DNA of 64,000 nucleotides from Catonia carolina (GCA_035578175.1 JAQMRL010000005.1:52433722-52497721), one strand, 5' to 3'; positions 11,436 to 23,003 are shown, numbered from the stretch's first letter. The notes: generated by a model from the letters alone, not told the origin. Numbers and translations are program-made.

Positions 11436-11580
11436 AATTGGCCTGCCACGGGGAGGTCCCGGGTTCGATTCCCGGCCAGGATCTGGAAAGTTTCACGTGT
11501 CAAATCCCACAGTTAATATTACATAATCCACCATAGTTGCTAACGATCAAGCATTTGATGCAACTTTAAATAAATAAATT
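11436..11580 (+). mobile_element. SINE family A, copy 2 (A box damaged)
   Basis: GGAGGTCCCGGGTTCGATTC is a perfect B-box region, followed by GGCCAGGATCTGGAAAGTT. The tail is TAGTTGCTAACGATCAAGCA, then TGATGCAACTTTAAATAAAT. The A-box half is compressed to GGCCTGCCACGG, an internal deletion of the tRNA head. Confidence 0.75.
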
Positions 11581-12059
11581 TAAAAAAAATACAAAAATTA
11601 ATTGTGATAATGTTTAAACTTGTGGGACAATGACTCCTAAATTCAGAATTTTCAGTCCTTAAATTTTTCCAATTAGGCTCTGGTAAGAGCTTTGACTCTA
11701 GCAAATGGGAGTGATGAAGCGTAAGGCACCTATCATCAGGGTCATATAATATAGGAAAGATTTCTATTAGCATCTCTTACTTCAACTCAGCAATTAACCC
11801 AACAAGAGGTTATCCTACTATGCTAAGCAACTTGGTGGGAGGTTGGGTGAAATCCCGATAGAACACTTCTAGGTCAAATCTAACAGATTTGTGCTGTGGA
11901 CTTAATCAACTTTTGATGATTCAGTAATGACCTACTAATCATGATACTCTGAGGAAGCAGCCCTTTCACATGACTAGTCCTGGCATAGGGTTAAAAAACC
12001 ACCTGGGGGTGGGGGGTGAATAACTAAACCAATTCAGAAAAAAGGACATACAGGAATGG
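11581..12059. other. Unclassified spacer
   Basis: Moderate GC at 11780-12010 (for example AGGTTATCCTACTATGCTAA). It probably belongs to the 5' part of the adjacent LINE or another old repeat, but I cannot assign it. Confidence 0.35.
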
Positions 12060-13080
12060 GAAACAGAATTTAACAATCAGGATTATTAAACGAAATACAC
12101 ATTGGATGATCAAAGAACGATATAAAGATAAACTGTGTTGCTTTTTTATACGACCTAACAATCGTTTCTAGGAACACAGAAACAACAATAGAACAAATCA
12201 ACATACATCTTACAAGAACAAGCAGAAAAAGCAGGACTACAGATTTCCTTCGAGAAAACAAAGTACATAACAAACTTTAAACAGCCATGTATCACTTAAA
12301 GACACAATATGGAAAAATTGGGAAGTTTATAGCTTCAATTACCTCGAAGAGATAATACAACTAAAGACCAGCGAAAATGAAGTGAACAGCAACAGATGAG
12401 GAAAGATGGCCAGTGGTTTCCAATGAAATCACCACTTCTATAAGAAAAAAGCACTCTCAAGACAAGCCAAGATTAGACATTATGATACTGTGATAAAACC
12501 TGTGTGTCTGTACCTGAGTGAGTGCCTTAGAATGACTGGGAAGGCTGGTCTAAGAGAAGCAGAGAAATTTGAGAGAAAGATCCTCAGCAAGATATTGGGT
12601 TCAAAGATAGTAGACGGACAATACAGGTTAAGAGGTCGAGAAGAACTGTACAAGGAAAGCGAATGATTAATGGAAACAATAGAATAAGAAGACTAAAATT
12701 TTATGGACACCTGTATAGAATGGATGACAACCGGTTGACATAACACATTTTTAAGACATTAAACAATTGACCTAAGGTGTCAGATAAATGGTTTAAAGAA
12801 GTCAGAAAAGATATTAAGAAAACCAGACTAAACCGACAAAACTTAATGAACTGAACCAATTTAGATAACTAATTATGGACTTCAAGGGCTTACACAAAGA
12901 GCAAAACCAGGAAACCTGGTGGACAGAACAAGGAAGTAAAGCCTACAGTGAGCGAATGCTGAGAATGTGGGCTGCAAAAACAGCTTCCAGAAACATATAA
13001 AATCACCTTACGTGGTCTAAAATTGGCCCTATAAGAGGGGAAAAAGAGGAAATGATAAGACTGGATTGTTGGAAGAAACA
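12060..13080 (+). pseudogene. RTE-type LINE reverse transcriptase C-terminal half (R3)
   Basis: Plus-strand reading with frameshifts shows the post-catalytic RT region: EQAEKAGLQISFEKTKYITN at about 12205-12270 and ALSRQAKIRHYDTVIKPVCL at about 12455-12510. Further on are REAEKFERKILSKILGS, DGQYRLRG and a FYGH..RMDDNRLT-like segment. Many stops. It shares its 3' half with R6 at 28020-28700. Confidence 0.72.
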
Positions 13081-14483
13081 TTGAAATTAGAAAATTGAAT
13101 GATTTTTGGAATTTTAAATATTACCTCTAACTGAAAAAGACACAAAGATAATAGAAAACATGGCAAATCCCATATTCAACTGATAAAAATATTTAATAAA
13201 AATAATTAGAAGCTGCAGGAGATGAAGAGAATAGCTTTCGACAAGAGAGAGTATGGTACTTGGCTGGCTACTCCAATGTAAGGTACTTAATGCATGAAGA
13301 AAAAGAAGAATTTTCCAAACTGAATAAATATACAAAAAAATTTACTTAGGGATAATTTAGAAAATTCAAATCTTTACAATTCATAGTTATATCTTTTTTG
13401 CTGGACTAATCGTACAAAATTAAATTTTTAATCGTGAAAAAATGCGTTTTATTTTAAATGTTGAATTACGAAAACTGAATCTGTAATATTCTCATTTTTG
13501 ACATTTTTTGATAAATTTACAAGCATAACTTAGAGAGAAACCTTCCTATTGAAAAATATTAAAGAAAGATTTGTTAATAAGCTAAAAGCAAAACTGACTG
13601 AAATTATATTAATATTCTTCTGAATTTTTACATATGTACAGCCACATTTACATATTAATAAAATATAAATGATTGGGAAGCATAAAGCATATTAGCAATT
13701 AGTGTTTATAAACATTAATTTTTTTTTTACAAATGACACTTAAATTATCACGAAATATTTCATTTAGTTACATGAATGAAAATAATAGAAAAGTAACTTA
13801 AAAATCTATAGTACATAGTTTTATTTTTGAAATTGGTGTTTTATTTTTGATGGAATTTTCATTTTAGAAAGAACACACTCTTAAATATTACTTAAATTCA
13901 TTGATAAAATTCAGAACAAGTTATAACAATGCAGAAAAATGCAGCGAATCATAAAACCAACATGAAAACTCATTCTGGAATATAAGATTTTAAGAAATTA
14001 AGATTTTTTTGTATTATTGGAAACTCATGCATAATTTTTACACTGAAAGTTAATGTTAAAAATGAATAGTTGAACAATAGGTCATCTAGTCATAAAGATT
14101 TAAAATAACATTTAAATTTAAATAAAAAGGGGACAATAAGATACAAGATAAAAACATGAGTTATTGCAATGTTGTAGTAACAACAGAAGGAATAAATTTA
14201 ATATTAAATTGGCTACTTGATGAAACATTTAAAATTAGAGCTATTTGTTTCTGAAACAAATCTTAAACATTCTAAAACAATATTTTTATAGGTACAATAT
14301 TACTTCAACGATTGCAATATACCATAACAGGTTTTATGTAAAAAAAAAACTAATAGTGTACTGGAGAATTATAATTGACACTTACTTAATCAACCCGGGA
14401 TTAACTGCCTATTGGTTTAATAGGACCTCTTCATTGTAGCACATATTCAAGAGCATTTATGTGCACATGCATGAATGTAAAAC
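13081..14483. other. AT-rich spacer
   Basis: About 1.4 kb with no supported gene. Composition is very AT-rich and the open frames are low-complexity. Confidence 0.45.
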
Positions 14484-14944
14484 TGAAATATATATTTCTA
14501 ACCACCAGAATATGGTAACAGAAAACACTTACCAATGTTTATAGCGCTTTCGTGAATCTTTTTCACATCTTCAATAAATTAAAATCTTTTAAAATATTTT
14601 CCACGCCAAAATTTTAAACTTCCTACTCCATGGTAAATAATTATCTACCATGGTTAAATTAAATAAATTTTGATATGGAAAATATTTTAACAAATTTTAA
14701 TTAACTGAAGATGTGTAAAATATACTTGAAAGCACTGTAAACATTGGTAAGTGTTTTCTGGTACCATATTGTACCATATTCTGCGTGCACATGCAGAATA
14801 TGGTAACAGAAAACATTTACCAATGTTTATAGTGGTTTCAAGTATCTTTTACACATCTTCATTATACAAGATACACGAAAGCGCTATAAACATTGGTAAG
14901 TGTTTTCTGTTACTCTATTCTGGAGGTTAGAAATATATATTTCA
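14484..14944. mobile_element. Foldback element built from four alternating hairpin modules
   Basis: The outer ends are inverted repeats (TGAAATATATATTTCTAACC at 14484; its complement ends at 14944). Inside, a module of about 70 bp (CAGAATATGGTAACAGAAAA, CACTTACCAATGTTTATAG, then a TTTCAAGTAT/ACACATCTTC end) occurs four times: plus 14506-14573, minus 14706-14783, plus 14793-14860, minus 14866-14923. No coding capacity. A related copy occupies 34584-35594. Confidence 0.75.
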
Positions 14945-15270
14945 ATTGTAAATAATATGCCTATTGATAATCCTACATAGGATGTTTGATAAAATAATAA
15001 ATGTGAAACTATAGTCATATTCAGTTAGCATTGTTATTTTTTCCAGTGTGTTGTTTGTTTCGAAGTATGGTATATATCTTTAACCTTTTTGATAACAATG
15101 TGTTTTAAACCAGTGCACAGAGGTGTGCAAATTATTAGACTCATGGAAAGAAATCAGAACAATAACACCTATTTTCTACAAAACTTCTTAATTGAGATAA
15201 TGTTTACAAGTTTTAATGTTTAGTAAGATACCCTTTGGTATTTTAATCATTTTTATACACCTTGGCATGC

Positions 15271-15717
15271 TTAGTAGAGTGATTTACAATTTGTATGAAT
15301 TTCTTCATCCCTATTGCATATTTTGATAAGTGCGGCTATGAGATCAGTTGTTATAGTGATTGTTTTCTTCTTGAATTTTTTCTTAATAATTACCCAAAGA
15401 TTTTCTATCAGATTTATATCAGGGCTGTTACCTGCACAGGGAAGGATTTTCAGGTTATTTTTTTTAACAAAATTAATAAATGATCTGGGTTTGTGGCAAG
15501 GAGCCTTGTCATGCATGAACACAAAGTCTCCATAAGGGAACCAGTCATTTAGTTGTGGAAAAAGTTGAGTTTGTATAACTTTTTGTGTTACTTTTACGTA
15601 GAAGGGACTATGAGACCAGGACCAATGCAAAAAAGTTATACAAACCTGACTCCTTCCACAAGTGACTGACTGGTTCCCTGAAGGAGACTTTGTGTTCATG
15701 CAGGATGTGGATGCCAC
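15271..15717 (-). pseudogene. Tc1 transposase C-terminal catalytic region, left arm
   Basis: Contains DWFPYGDFVFMHDKAPCH and GNSPDINLIENLW, the second and third catalytic positions of a DD34E Tc1 transposase. I count 34 residues between the D of HDKAPCH and the E of IENLW. The first aspartate and the DNA-binding domains are missing. The N-terminal 50 residues of the open frame cross the palindrome axis and are not native. It is open through its stop but cannot make a functional enzyme. Confidence 0.8.
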
Positions 15718-15937
15718 GACGCCAGATTAATTACAAATTTTGTTAGATAAAATAACTTGAAAATCCTCCCTGGTCACGTAACTGCCCTGTTGCAAATCTG
15801 ATACAGAATCTTTGGGTAATTGTTAAGAAAAAACATAAAAAGAAAATAATTACTACAAAGACTGATCTCATATATGCACTTATCAAAATATGGCATAGGG
15901 ATGAAGAAATTCATAGAAATTGTCAATCATTCATAAC
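15640..15937 (+). pseudogene. Tc1 transposase C-terminal region, right arm
   Basis: The plus strand repeats the left-arm coding region in inverted order: DWFPEGDFVFMQD, then a frame-damaged stretch including NLWVIVKK-like and RDEEIHRNCQSF-like segments. It carries more stops than the left arm, so the two arms have diverged since duplication. Confidence 0.7.
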
Positions 15938-16128
15938 TAGTTGCCAGATGTGTTCGAAAGAAAAACCGGACAACATTTTAATTATTTTTATTAGCTGATA
16001 AAAATTACTAAAAATGACAAAAAAGTACAAAAGGACAATCTTTTGTCCGGTTTACCAAGATTCTTTTGACTAGACAGATACGAAGAAAACTGGACTGTCC
16101 GGTCGAAAATCGGACTCTGGCAACTCTA
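15938..16128. mobile_element. hAT-type MITE with 8-bp duplication
   Basis: The inverted ends are TAGTTGCCAGATG (left) and, read inward on minus, TAGAGTTGCCAGAGTCC (right). Flanks TTCATAAC (15930-15937) and CTCATAAC (16129-16136) match at 7/8 positions. About 191 bp with internal ACCGGACAA and TTGTCCGGTT inverted motifs. The 8-bp duplication and TAG-type ends fit hAT. It sits in the right arm of the palindromic Tc1 and is absent from the left arm. Confidence 0.72.
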
Positions 16129-16292
16129 CTCATAACAAGCATGCCAAACCATATAGAAATGATTATAAATAACGAAGGAAATCGTACTAAATATTAAAAT
16201 CTGTAAACATTATGCCAATAAAGAAGTTTTATAGAAAATAAATGCTATTATTTTGATTTCTTTCCATGAGTCTAACAATTTGCACACCTCTG

Positions 16293-16783
16293 AATACAAA
16301 AACCTTATCTGTTTTTCTCGATGTATTCATGAAATTTGTCAAAACATTGTATCTTTCCATCTATAAACAATATTGTGATTGTTTTTTTTTTATTTGTTAG
16401 AACTATCTTTGAATTATTACATATAGGTACTAAGTAAAAGTATAGTATCCTTTATTAGTTTAACGTCCACTTATAATTAAACTGACTGACCTATATTTAA
16501 ATAAGAATATCCAAAATTTAAAAAAATTTAATAAAACTTTAATAATTAATAGCAGGATATTTATTTCAAGAAACCCATATACTAACAAAAAAAAAATAGA
16601 GTATTTAATTCTGAAATAGACCATGTATATAGTATTTTTAGGATAACTGTTTACATTTTTTGTACATAATTAACCAACTAACTTTGCTACTAATGTAATA
16701 GATGATCATCATTACAATATGGCATTTGGTTTCATCTTTGTTAACAAAATAAAAAAAATTATTAACGTTCTACAATAAACATG
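16293..16783. other. AT-rich spacer
   Basis: Nothing recognised. Confidence 0.45.
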
Positions 16784-17159
16784 CAGTAGACTCCTAAATA
16801 TTGGTAGAAATGACTGATACTGCCAGCACCAAAAATCAAAGTCACAAATAATCCACACCATATTAAAAGTACAAAAACAATACATAAATGTTCAATAAAA
16901 ACTAACATGAAAATTGGTGAAAAACACCAAAAACATTACTGTATTTTATCTACAAGTAGAGTAATTATAATACTTTTTTTATGCCCTTTTAAATAAAGAT
17001 ACGTATTACATTAAATTTGATACAAAATATACTTACATTTGTAAATAAATAGATAATAGATGCTGTGATTTAGTAATTAAAAAAAAATTGTCAAACATGG
17101 TTTGTTTTTTACTTTTAAAACACTTTGTTATTACTTGATAACAAATCTTACGCAACATT

Positions 17160-17530
17160 GTCATGCAGGATGGAATCGTTCTGACTGTAGGTAGTTCAAG
17201 GGGGCACGCCACAGACCACACAGAGCGGGCCCATAAAACTGCGGTTTAGCTACCCTGTACTCGCCTGCTTTCAAGGTTAATGGGCGTTGGCCGTACTGCT
17301 TCCATGTGCTACTTTGTAGTACACGGAGTACTTCCATGTGTGGTAGAATCACGTGCAAAGCATTTTAGTGGCGTAACGAGCTCGACCGCGACTTGTCCAA
17401 CGTTTACACGAGTACTGAGGGGAGTGGGGCGCCCTGCGGCTCACGTCTGCACCCACTCGTTTGGGTTGACCTCTCAGGGGTTGTGGGTTCGCCTGCTGGG
17501 TAGCTTTCAGTGGCTACTAAACTGATTAAA
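17160..17530. other. GC-rich island of unknown nature
   Basis: A block clearly richer in G and C than its surroundings, with overlapping open frames on both strands (for example plus 17280-17525, minus 17161-17358). It contains internal inverted stretches around CTTCCATGTGCTAC and GTAGTACACGGAGTAC. No domain recognised in any frame. It lies inside the Tigger-like element and could be captured host sequence, a promoter-like fragment or another repeat. Confidence 0.4.
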
Positions 17531-17839
17531 GTCCATTTGGACTGGGTGCCAAGGATTGAAAGATAAATACGCATGTAGGTAGTCCAAAAACCATTAACAT
17601 AAAACAATCTACAGAGAGGTAGGTATTTAGATGAAAGGAAATAAGGGTGGCTGGTTGTACCAGGGGTCACTGCCGTAAAATACTGTACATGATTGATGGC
17701 ACCATCTTACTGCAATGACTTCCAAAACAGTATTCTCCCTTGGACCATGTTACAATAAAATACTGTAATGTAGAATGTTGTCTGGTTTTTGTGTAGATGA
17801 ATAATAATTGTGCGTTTATAGTGCAATGTTTAACTTTTT

Positions 17840-18300
17840 GGTGGACATTTTGAAAATTGCCATCCGTCATTTTATTTTGTCCATCCGTCCGTTCATCACA
17901 ACCAGATGTCAGAAACAACAAGAGAGAGCAACAAACAGTTTTCGGATTCGTAATCTATTCAAAAAGTTAGTGGGCCTTGGTTGGATTTGAAGTTCCGCTT
18001 TCGACCGGAAATGGCCAAAAACTGTAAGTCAAGAAATCAAAGTTGGAATTTGAAAAAAATAATGTCATTCGATTCCTCTTAAAGAGTACATACAGAAATA
18101 ATTGAGTTTAAAGTTCCGGTTTTGACGGAAGTGGCCCAAAACCAGAAGCCAAGAAATCAAAGTCGGAATTTGGGGGAAAAAATAGTGTCATTCGATTTGT
18201 CTTAAAGAGTAGATACAGAACTTTTGGTTCACTTATGGTTTTTGTCAAAAGTCAAAGGTAAGCCTTTTTTAAAATTGCTAACAGCCATGAAACTGGCTCA
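17840..18300 (+). repeat. Dispersed repeat X, copy 1
   Basis: Matches 37141-37440 plus 37900-37980: TTGCCATCCGTCATTTTAT, CCAGATGTCAGAAACAACAA, AAAGTTAGTGGGCCTTGG, AAGTCAAGAAATCAAAGT, then AGCCATGAAACTGGCTCATG. It holds an internal duplication of the GAAGTTCCG...AAGAAATCAAAGT unit (18000 and 18110). In copy 2 a repeat Y is inserted where this copy is continuous. Confidence 0.68.
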
Positions 18301-18400
18301 TGAAAGGGACTTTTGCTAAATAAAATAGTTTGTACCTGAAAAAATAATTCCCAACAAAAAACGCAGATAATCTGTACCGCCAAAAATCGGGAGTCTACTG

Positions 18401-19434
18401 TATCACTAAAGCTTGTCATTTTCACACCTGCTGGTACAAAAAATGCTAACATAATGCATAATAACAATATTCTAATTGCATTTTATTTGATATCCAATGG
18501 ATCAAATAGTAGAAAAGATATGCATAAACAATTTGTGTCCGATTCACCAGACACTGAAATTAAAATAGTTTAGTCCATTCTTAAGTTTTGAGAATGAGTG
18601 GAACTAAAAGAAAACCCATAAAAATGATTTCCTGAATGAAAATAAAATATAACTGCAAAGTTTAATACATCTGCATTTTCACTAAATCTAAATTCTAAAG
18701 AATCTACGAAAATAATTTAGATAAAGTGAGATAATGAAAAGAAAATAATAAAGAAAGTGCACAAAAAATATAACCTAAGTATTATTATGAAAATAATATC
18801 AGTTTATAAAATTTTAATTCAGAATAAAACAGAGTAATAAAATACTATAATCTAAGGAATATTTAAATTTCTTAAAATTATAAATTTAAAGAATGTTTGA
18901 AAAAATATTATAAAATATCTAACTACCACAAACACAACACATAGAAAATATTTCTAGAAAGACCTAAATTGTTATTAAATTTATGGATTTTTGATTAATA
19001 GATTTTAAAATAATTCAGTCAAATATTATTTCAGAACAGACATAAAACATAATGCTTTTACTATGTTCTACTTAAAACTGAACCGTAACTAACTTATATA
19101 AAAATTTAAATAAATAACGATGCAAATCAAAATAAAATTTATTTCAAAAATATTATGTATTAAATAAATCTGTTTAAATAAAATTTTATCAAACATAATG
19201 AAAGAGATGTAAACAAATTACTTCAAAGATGGGAGATGTGCAGAAGAAAGTGTTAATTTTATAAATTCTGTTTGTGAATGGAGTATATTCATTGAATGTT
19301 TTAAGAAATTTTAAATAAATTGTTAAATAATATAAATGTTCATTTAAAAGACATAGAAGTAATTTTGTAATAGAATATTAAATATAAATTAATTTCAAAA
19401 GTATTATGAGTAAAATCTAAGAAAAAGAGTAAAT
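18401..19434. other. AT-rich spacer
   Basis: About 1 kb, extremely AT-rich, with no coding signal. Confidence 0.5.
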
Positions 19435-19570
19435 ACTGCCTCCATGGCAAAAAGGTACTACTAAATTGGAAAAGAAAGTCTCATGTTAAATTCCAGTTTA
19501 GGTTTGAAAACAATGGACCAATATTACGTTGTAACTTAAGTAACTACTAGTGACCTTTTAATTAATTTTT
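19435..19570 (+). mobile_element. SINE family A, copy 3 (degenerate)
   Basis: TACTGCCTCCATGGCAAAAA aligns with the A-family head. GTTAAATTCCAGTTTAGGT occupies the B-box position and AAGTAACTACTAGTGACC the tail. Both boxes are mutated. Confidence 0.5.
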
Positions 19571-19792
19571 TAATTCTACATCATTGGCATTTTTATATTA
19601 CTGACAATCATCCAAATTGTTTGGTACTTTTATAGAGATGATTTTGAACTCGGACCCCCAGGGAAGTCAGTTCATAAACAGCTGTCAGGTGGTTAATGCA
19701 CAAAGTTACTAGCCTAACTAAAATGTTAGAAATGTTACAACAAACAGCAGCTTTCCATCAGCTGACTAACTAACTGGTCTGAAAGTCTCTTT

Positions 19793-20431
19793 GGGTGAGC
19801 ACACACAGGAAGAAGCAGGAGAAATGAAACATTTTGCTCCTTCATTTTTGGTGTTTCGAACCACAACTTTTATAAGTGATTAAAAGGGACTATCACACAC
19901 AGAGGGAGCAAGTGCATCGCAACACCACGTGGCACTCGGAGCACGCACCCAATGTCAGCTCTGAATTTATGCTGCACGTCAGGTGGTCGAGAGCAATTTC
20001 TATCCATGCATGAGCAGACCGAATATTCCACTCTGCACCTGCATGTCGTCGCCAGTTCCCTGTCATTTGTCGGTTTGTTTTCTTGTCGCAATTGAAGGGC
20101 AATTGTGTACAATATGTAGATTAAGCACGATAAAAGGTCTCTTTTCTCGCTCAAAAAATGAACCCAACAGCTTCTACCCGGTCTTATGTCTAACATTTGA
20201 ATGAACCAACATAAAGGTATGGAAACATTAACCTTTCTTCCACAACCTCAGCACTCATGTCTACTCTGTCAATCGCAAACTCAAAATGATCCAATAGCCG
20301 CTCCATGATCCTCACGTCTTGCATCAGCCTTTGCACTACACGCTGCAAGGAACAAGATGTATATTACTCAGAGCAAAATGTTTCATTGCTCCTACTTCTT
20401 TGTGCTTGCTCCTTCCTGTGTGGGCTCACCC
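19793..20431. mobile_element. PIF/Harbinger-like MITE with long inverted ends
   Basis: Left arm GGGTGAGCACACACAGGAAG, then AGGAGAAATGAAACATTTTG. The right arm on minus starts GGGTGAGCCCACACAGGAAG, then AGGAGCAATGAAACATTTTG. About 50-60 bp of inverted ends with one small gap. Flanking trinucleotides TTT and TTA are compatible with a diverged TWA duplication. The GC-richer interior (19880-20100) has open frames on both strands and no recognised domain. Confidence 0.6.
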
Positions 20432-20659
20432 TTAGTATTTTATGTAAAAAATTCCCACAGAATTTTACTACTAAAAAAAAACAAAATTATAGTCAGCATC
20501 TCCTTTTTAAAATGTTAGGCAATGTAAAATTGTGCTATTTACAGAAAAAAAATTCTTTTTATTATACACAAGGAGTACATTAAGGAAATTTTTATAATAT
20601 TTTACGAATGTATATATCTGCCTAGCTACTCTGGTGATGAGGTAGTAAGTTTGCTTAAA

Positions 20660-21040
20660 ACAGGCAGGTGAAGTGTTAAATTATTTGCACTCGATCTGCT
20701 AGTTCCAGGGCTACAAAAAATAGTTCAGTTTCTTATCAGATAGTCAGCCAATTATATGACTGAACTATTTAAGAACAGAAGAGGTAGAGGTGTAAAAGAC
20801 AGTAGTCAGAGTTATCTCCTCTGAGAGTAATGAATTTCACTATACACCCAGACCCTGTGGTGAATGAAGTGAAGGTATCATTTGAAGGGTGGAAAGTATG
20901 GCTTTTTGGAGGGTCTGGCATGCTGATAAGCATACTCTTTCAACTCAGTGAGGAAGGCAATCCACGTCACTCCTCGTTTTTATTTAGTAAAACCTCTAGA
21001 GGTTCAAACCAGCCTTTTGGCTGTTGACCTAAACAACAAC
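20660..21040 (-). repeat. Dispersed repeat D ('TCATCAGCC' family), copy 1
   Basis: On minus it starts GTTGTTGTTTAGGTCAACAG, CCAAAAGGCTGGTTTGAACC and TCTAGAGGTTTTACTAAAT. It runs through a CATTACTCTCAGAGGAGATA block to CAAATAATTTAACACTTCAC. No tRNA head or coding sequence seen. Four copies in the window. Confidence 0.7.
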
Positions 21041-21189
21041 ACAACTTTTGTAAGTTAATAATTAGGTAAATAATATAATAGCTATGAAAATTATTATTAA
21101 AAGTTAAGGTTGGATATTTTTGGTTAGGGTAGTAAATATACTCTAAATATTTGAGTAATATATTCTCCATACATCTTAAGACACACGGC

Positions 21190-21341
21190 GCTGATAGCGT
21201 ACCAATAAAATCTTGGACTATGAAACTTAAAAAAGAAAAATAGCTTCTGAGAACTGTTACAGGTCACGCCAGACTAGATTTCATACAAAATATGAAAAGC
21301 TGTCAAAAAACGCATACTCCTTGAAGAACTTAAGTTGACCG
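21190..21341 (+). pseudogene. Possible RTE-type LINE tail fragment
   Basis: The plus-strand reading LLRTVTGHARLDFIQNMKS resembles the FLR.V.G...D.IRN segment of RTE tails such as R1. Short and damaged, so assignment is tentative. Repeat D copy 2 follows directly. Confidence 0.35.
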
Positions 21342-21680
21342 TAACAGGGCTAAAAAAAATAGTTCTGTTTCTTATCACATGGTCAGCCAATTATATGACT
21401 GAATCATTTAAGAACAGAAGAGGTAGAGGTATAAACACTAGTCAGAGTTTTCTCCTCTGAGAGTAATGAATTTCATTACACAGTCAGACCCTGTGGTGAA
21501 CGAAGTGAAGGTCTGATTTGCAGGGTGGAAAGTAGATGCTTTTCAGAGGGCCTGGCATGCTGATATGCATACTTTTCCACTCAGTGAGGAAGGCTTGGTA
21601 AACTACCTCACTCATCGTTTTACTTAGTAAAGCCTCTAGAGATTCAAACCCGCCTTTCAGCTGATGACCTAAACAACAAA
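21342..21680 (-). repeat. Dispersed repeat D, copy 2
   Basis: Same family and orientation as the copy at 20660-21040, about 300 bp apart, with GACCTAAACAACAAA at its minus-strand 5' end. Truncated at the other end before the CAAATAATTTAACAC part. Confidence 0.68.
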
Positions 21681-21909
21681 GAATTTAAGAAAGATACGTA
21701 GAGAATTAAGCAAGTTGGGAAAATGACTAGTCAAAAAGATTAAAAGGAGGTAAACCCTATCAGATAGGTATCTAAATCAGACCAATAAATATTAAACAAA
21801 TTTAAATGTTTAAACATGTGGACAGGCCAATCTTAGATAAATAAAATACAAAGTTATTTTTATAAGAAAGTACTTAAGAAATAGAACATAATTATTATAT
21901 TTGTGTAAA

Positions 21910-22075
21910 TGTAGTGACAGCCACATGTTGCAGTGGCAGTATGCAGATAGGGTTCAATTCTTATTTGGTTGTGGAAAATTTTGAAACGTTAAAACCCTAC
22001 TAATGTTCCATAACACATTATAATTACTAATGATCAAATTTGATAGCATAACGTATCTTAATAAACTTAAAAAGT
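21910..22075 (+). mobile_element. SINE family A, copy 4 (degenerate)
   Basis: GTTGCAGTGGCAGTATGCA, GGGTTCAATTCTTATTTGG, TTACTAATGATCAAATTTGAT. These follow the A-family order of A box, B box and tail with many changes. Confidence 0.55.
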
Positions 22076-23003
22076 GCTGATTTTTATTACTTAAAAATGT
22101 TTATTATCACAAAAATCTGGTATATATAAATAGTGATTAAGTAATATATTAAATTTGAATATACATTAAAAGTGTTAATTTATTAATCTCCCATCTCTGA
22201 AAATTTAAATTATTTTTTTATTTATTAAAAAAACATTCAAAACTACTAGAGCAACGTAAATTATAAAAGAAATAATAATAAATAAAAATTTCAAACCAAA
22301 TTTGTATCAATAAGAAAATTTAGTAACTCTTAAGAAGATAAATTTTTACCATACCTTTCGTATTTATTTTTGGAAACATCAAAGGCATACTAAATTTGAC
22401 TTAGAAATTGAAAATTATTTCAAATGAATTTTTATAAGACAACAATTTATCGCAATTTACTAATTACTATTATTATTTTAATCAAAAGTTAACATGCAGA
22501 AATATTTAAATTATTTTTTTATTTAAATTTTACAAAAATTTTAAATAAAATACATTAGCTGAACTAAAATTTATATGAGCATTTACACAGCGATGTTTTT
22601 TTTAATAAATAAAACACAAATATGATTAAAATAAATGATTTACAATACAATAAATAATAAATAAATGCCCACTAACAGTTATAAAAAATAATAAGTTTTA
22701 CCTGTAATTTATTTTTTAAAAAAATGATACAATGTTACTATGTTTTAGAAGGTTGATGACATTTTGATTCTCATGTTTTGAATTACCTATATTATGTTTT
22801 TTAAAATACCAAATAATTTTTATAGAAGTATAATATTATAGATAAATAGTCTAGCTATTTGTTATTTATCTGTTTGTTTAAAAGATTATATAATGTTACC
22901 CTATCATATGTACGAGTATATTAATATATTTAAATTACCTACTTACAAAAAAGATTGTCTGTATTGATTACTGATTGATTTATTTAATTTTTTTTATTTG
23001 TTT
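22076..23003. other. AT-rich spacer
   Basis: No genes or elements recognised. Confidence 0.45.

Larger units (their letters stand above)
15118..16292. mobile_element. Palindromic Tc1 element (two 3' ends facing each other)
   Basis: The termini are CAGAGGTGTGCAAATTATTA at 15118 and its complement ending at 16292, extending to about 40 bp of inverted repeat. Beyond the terminal repeats, both halves carry the same C-terminal transposase segment in opposite orientation: minus in 15271-15600, plus in 15640-15937. The axis is near 15615. The transposase 5' half is absent from both arms. No clean TA duplication remains (CA left, AA right). The right arm carries a small hAT MITE. Confidence 0.82.
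16784..18400. mobile_element. pogo/Tigger-like element, non-autonomous
   Basis: Left end CAGTAGACTCCTAAATATTGG at 16784. Right end, read inward on minus, CAGTAGACTCCCGATTTTTGG from 18400. Such CAGTAGACTCC ends are typical of pogo/Tigger elements. TA follows the right end (18401-18402) and a mutated TG precedes the left. The interior holds a GC-rich block and repeat X, with no transposase recognised. Confidence 0.62.

Noticed and set aside
14484..14944. CRISPR-like array of regularly spaced repeats
   Set aside because: Modules alternate in orientation, spacing is irregular and the host is an animal.
15118..16292. Palindromes as assembly artefacts
   Set aside because: Arms have diverged from each other, carry different secondary insertions, and the mariner cases keep TA target duplications, so they are more likely real, though long reads should confirm.
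19870..20204. 108-codon minus and 73-codon plus frames with many Cys residues
   Set aside because: Overlapping open frames in the core of an inverted-repeat MITE; no recognised domain.
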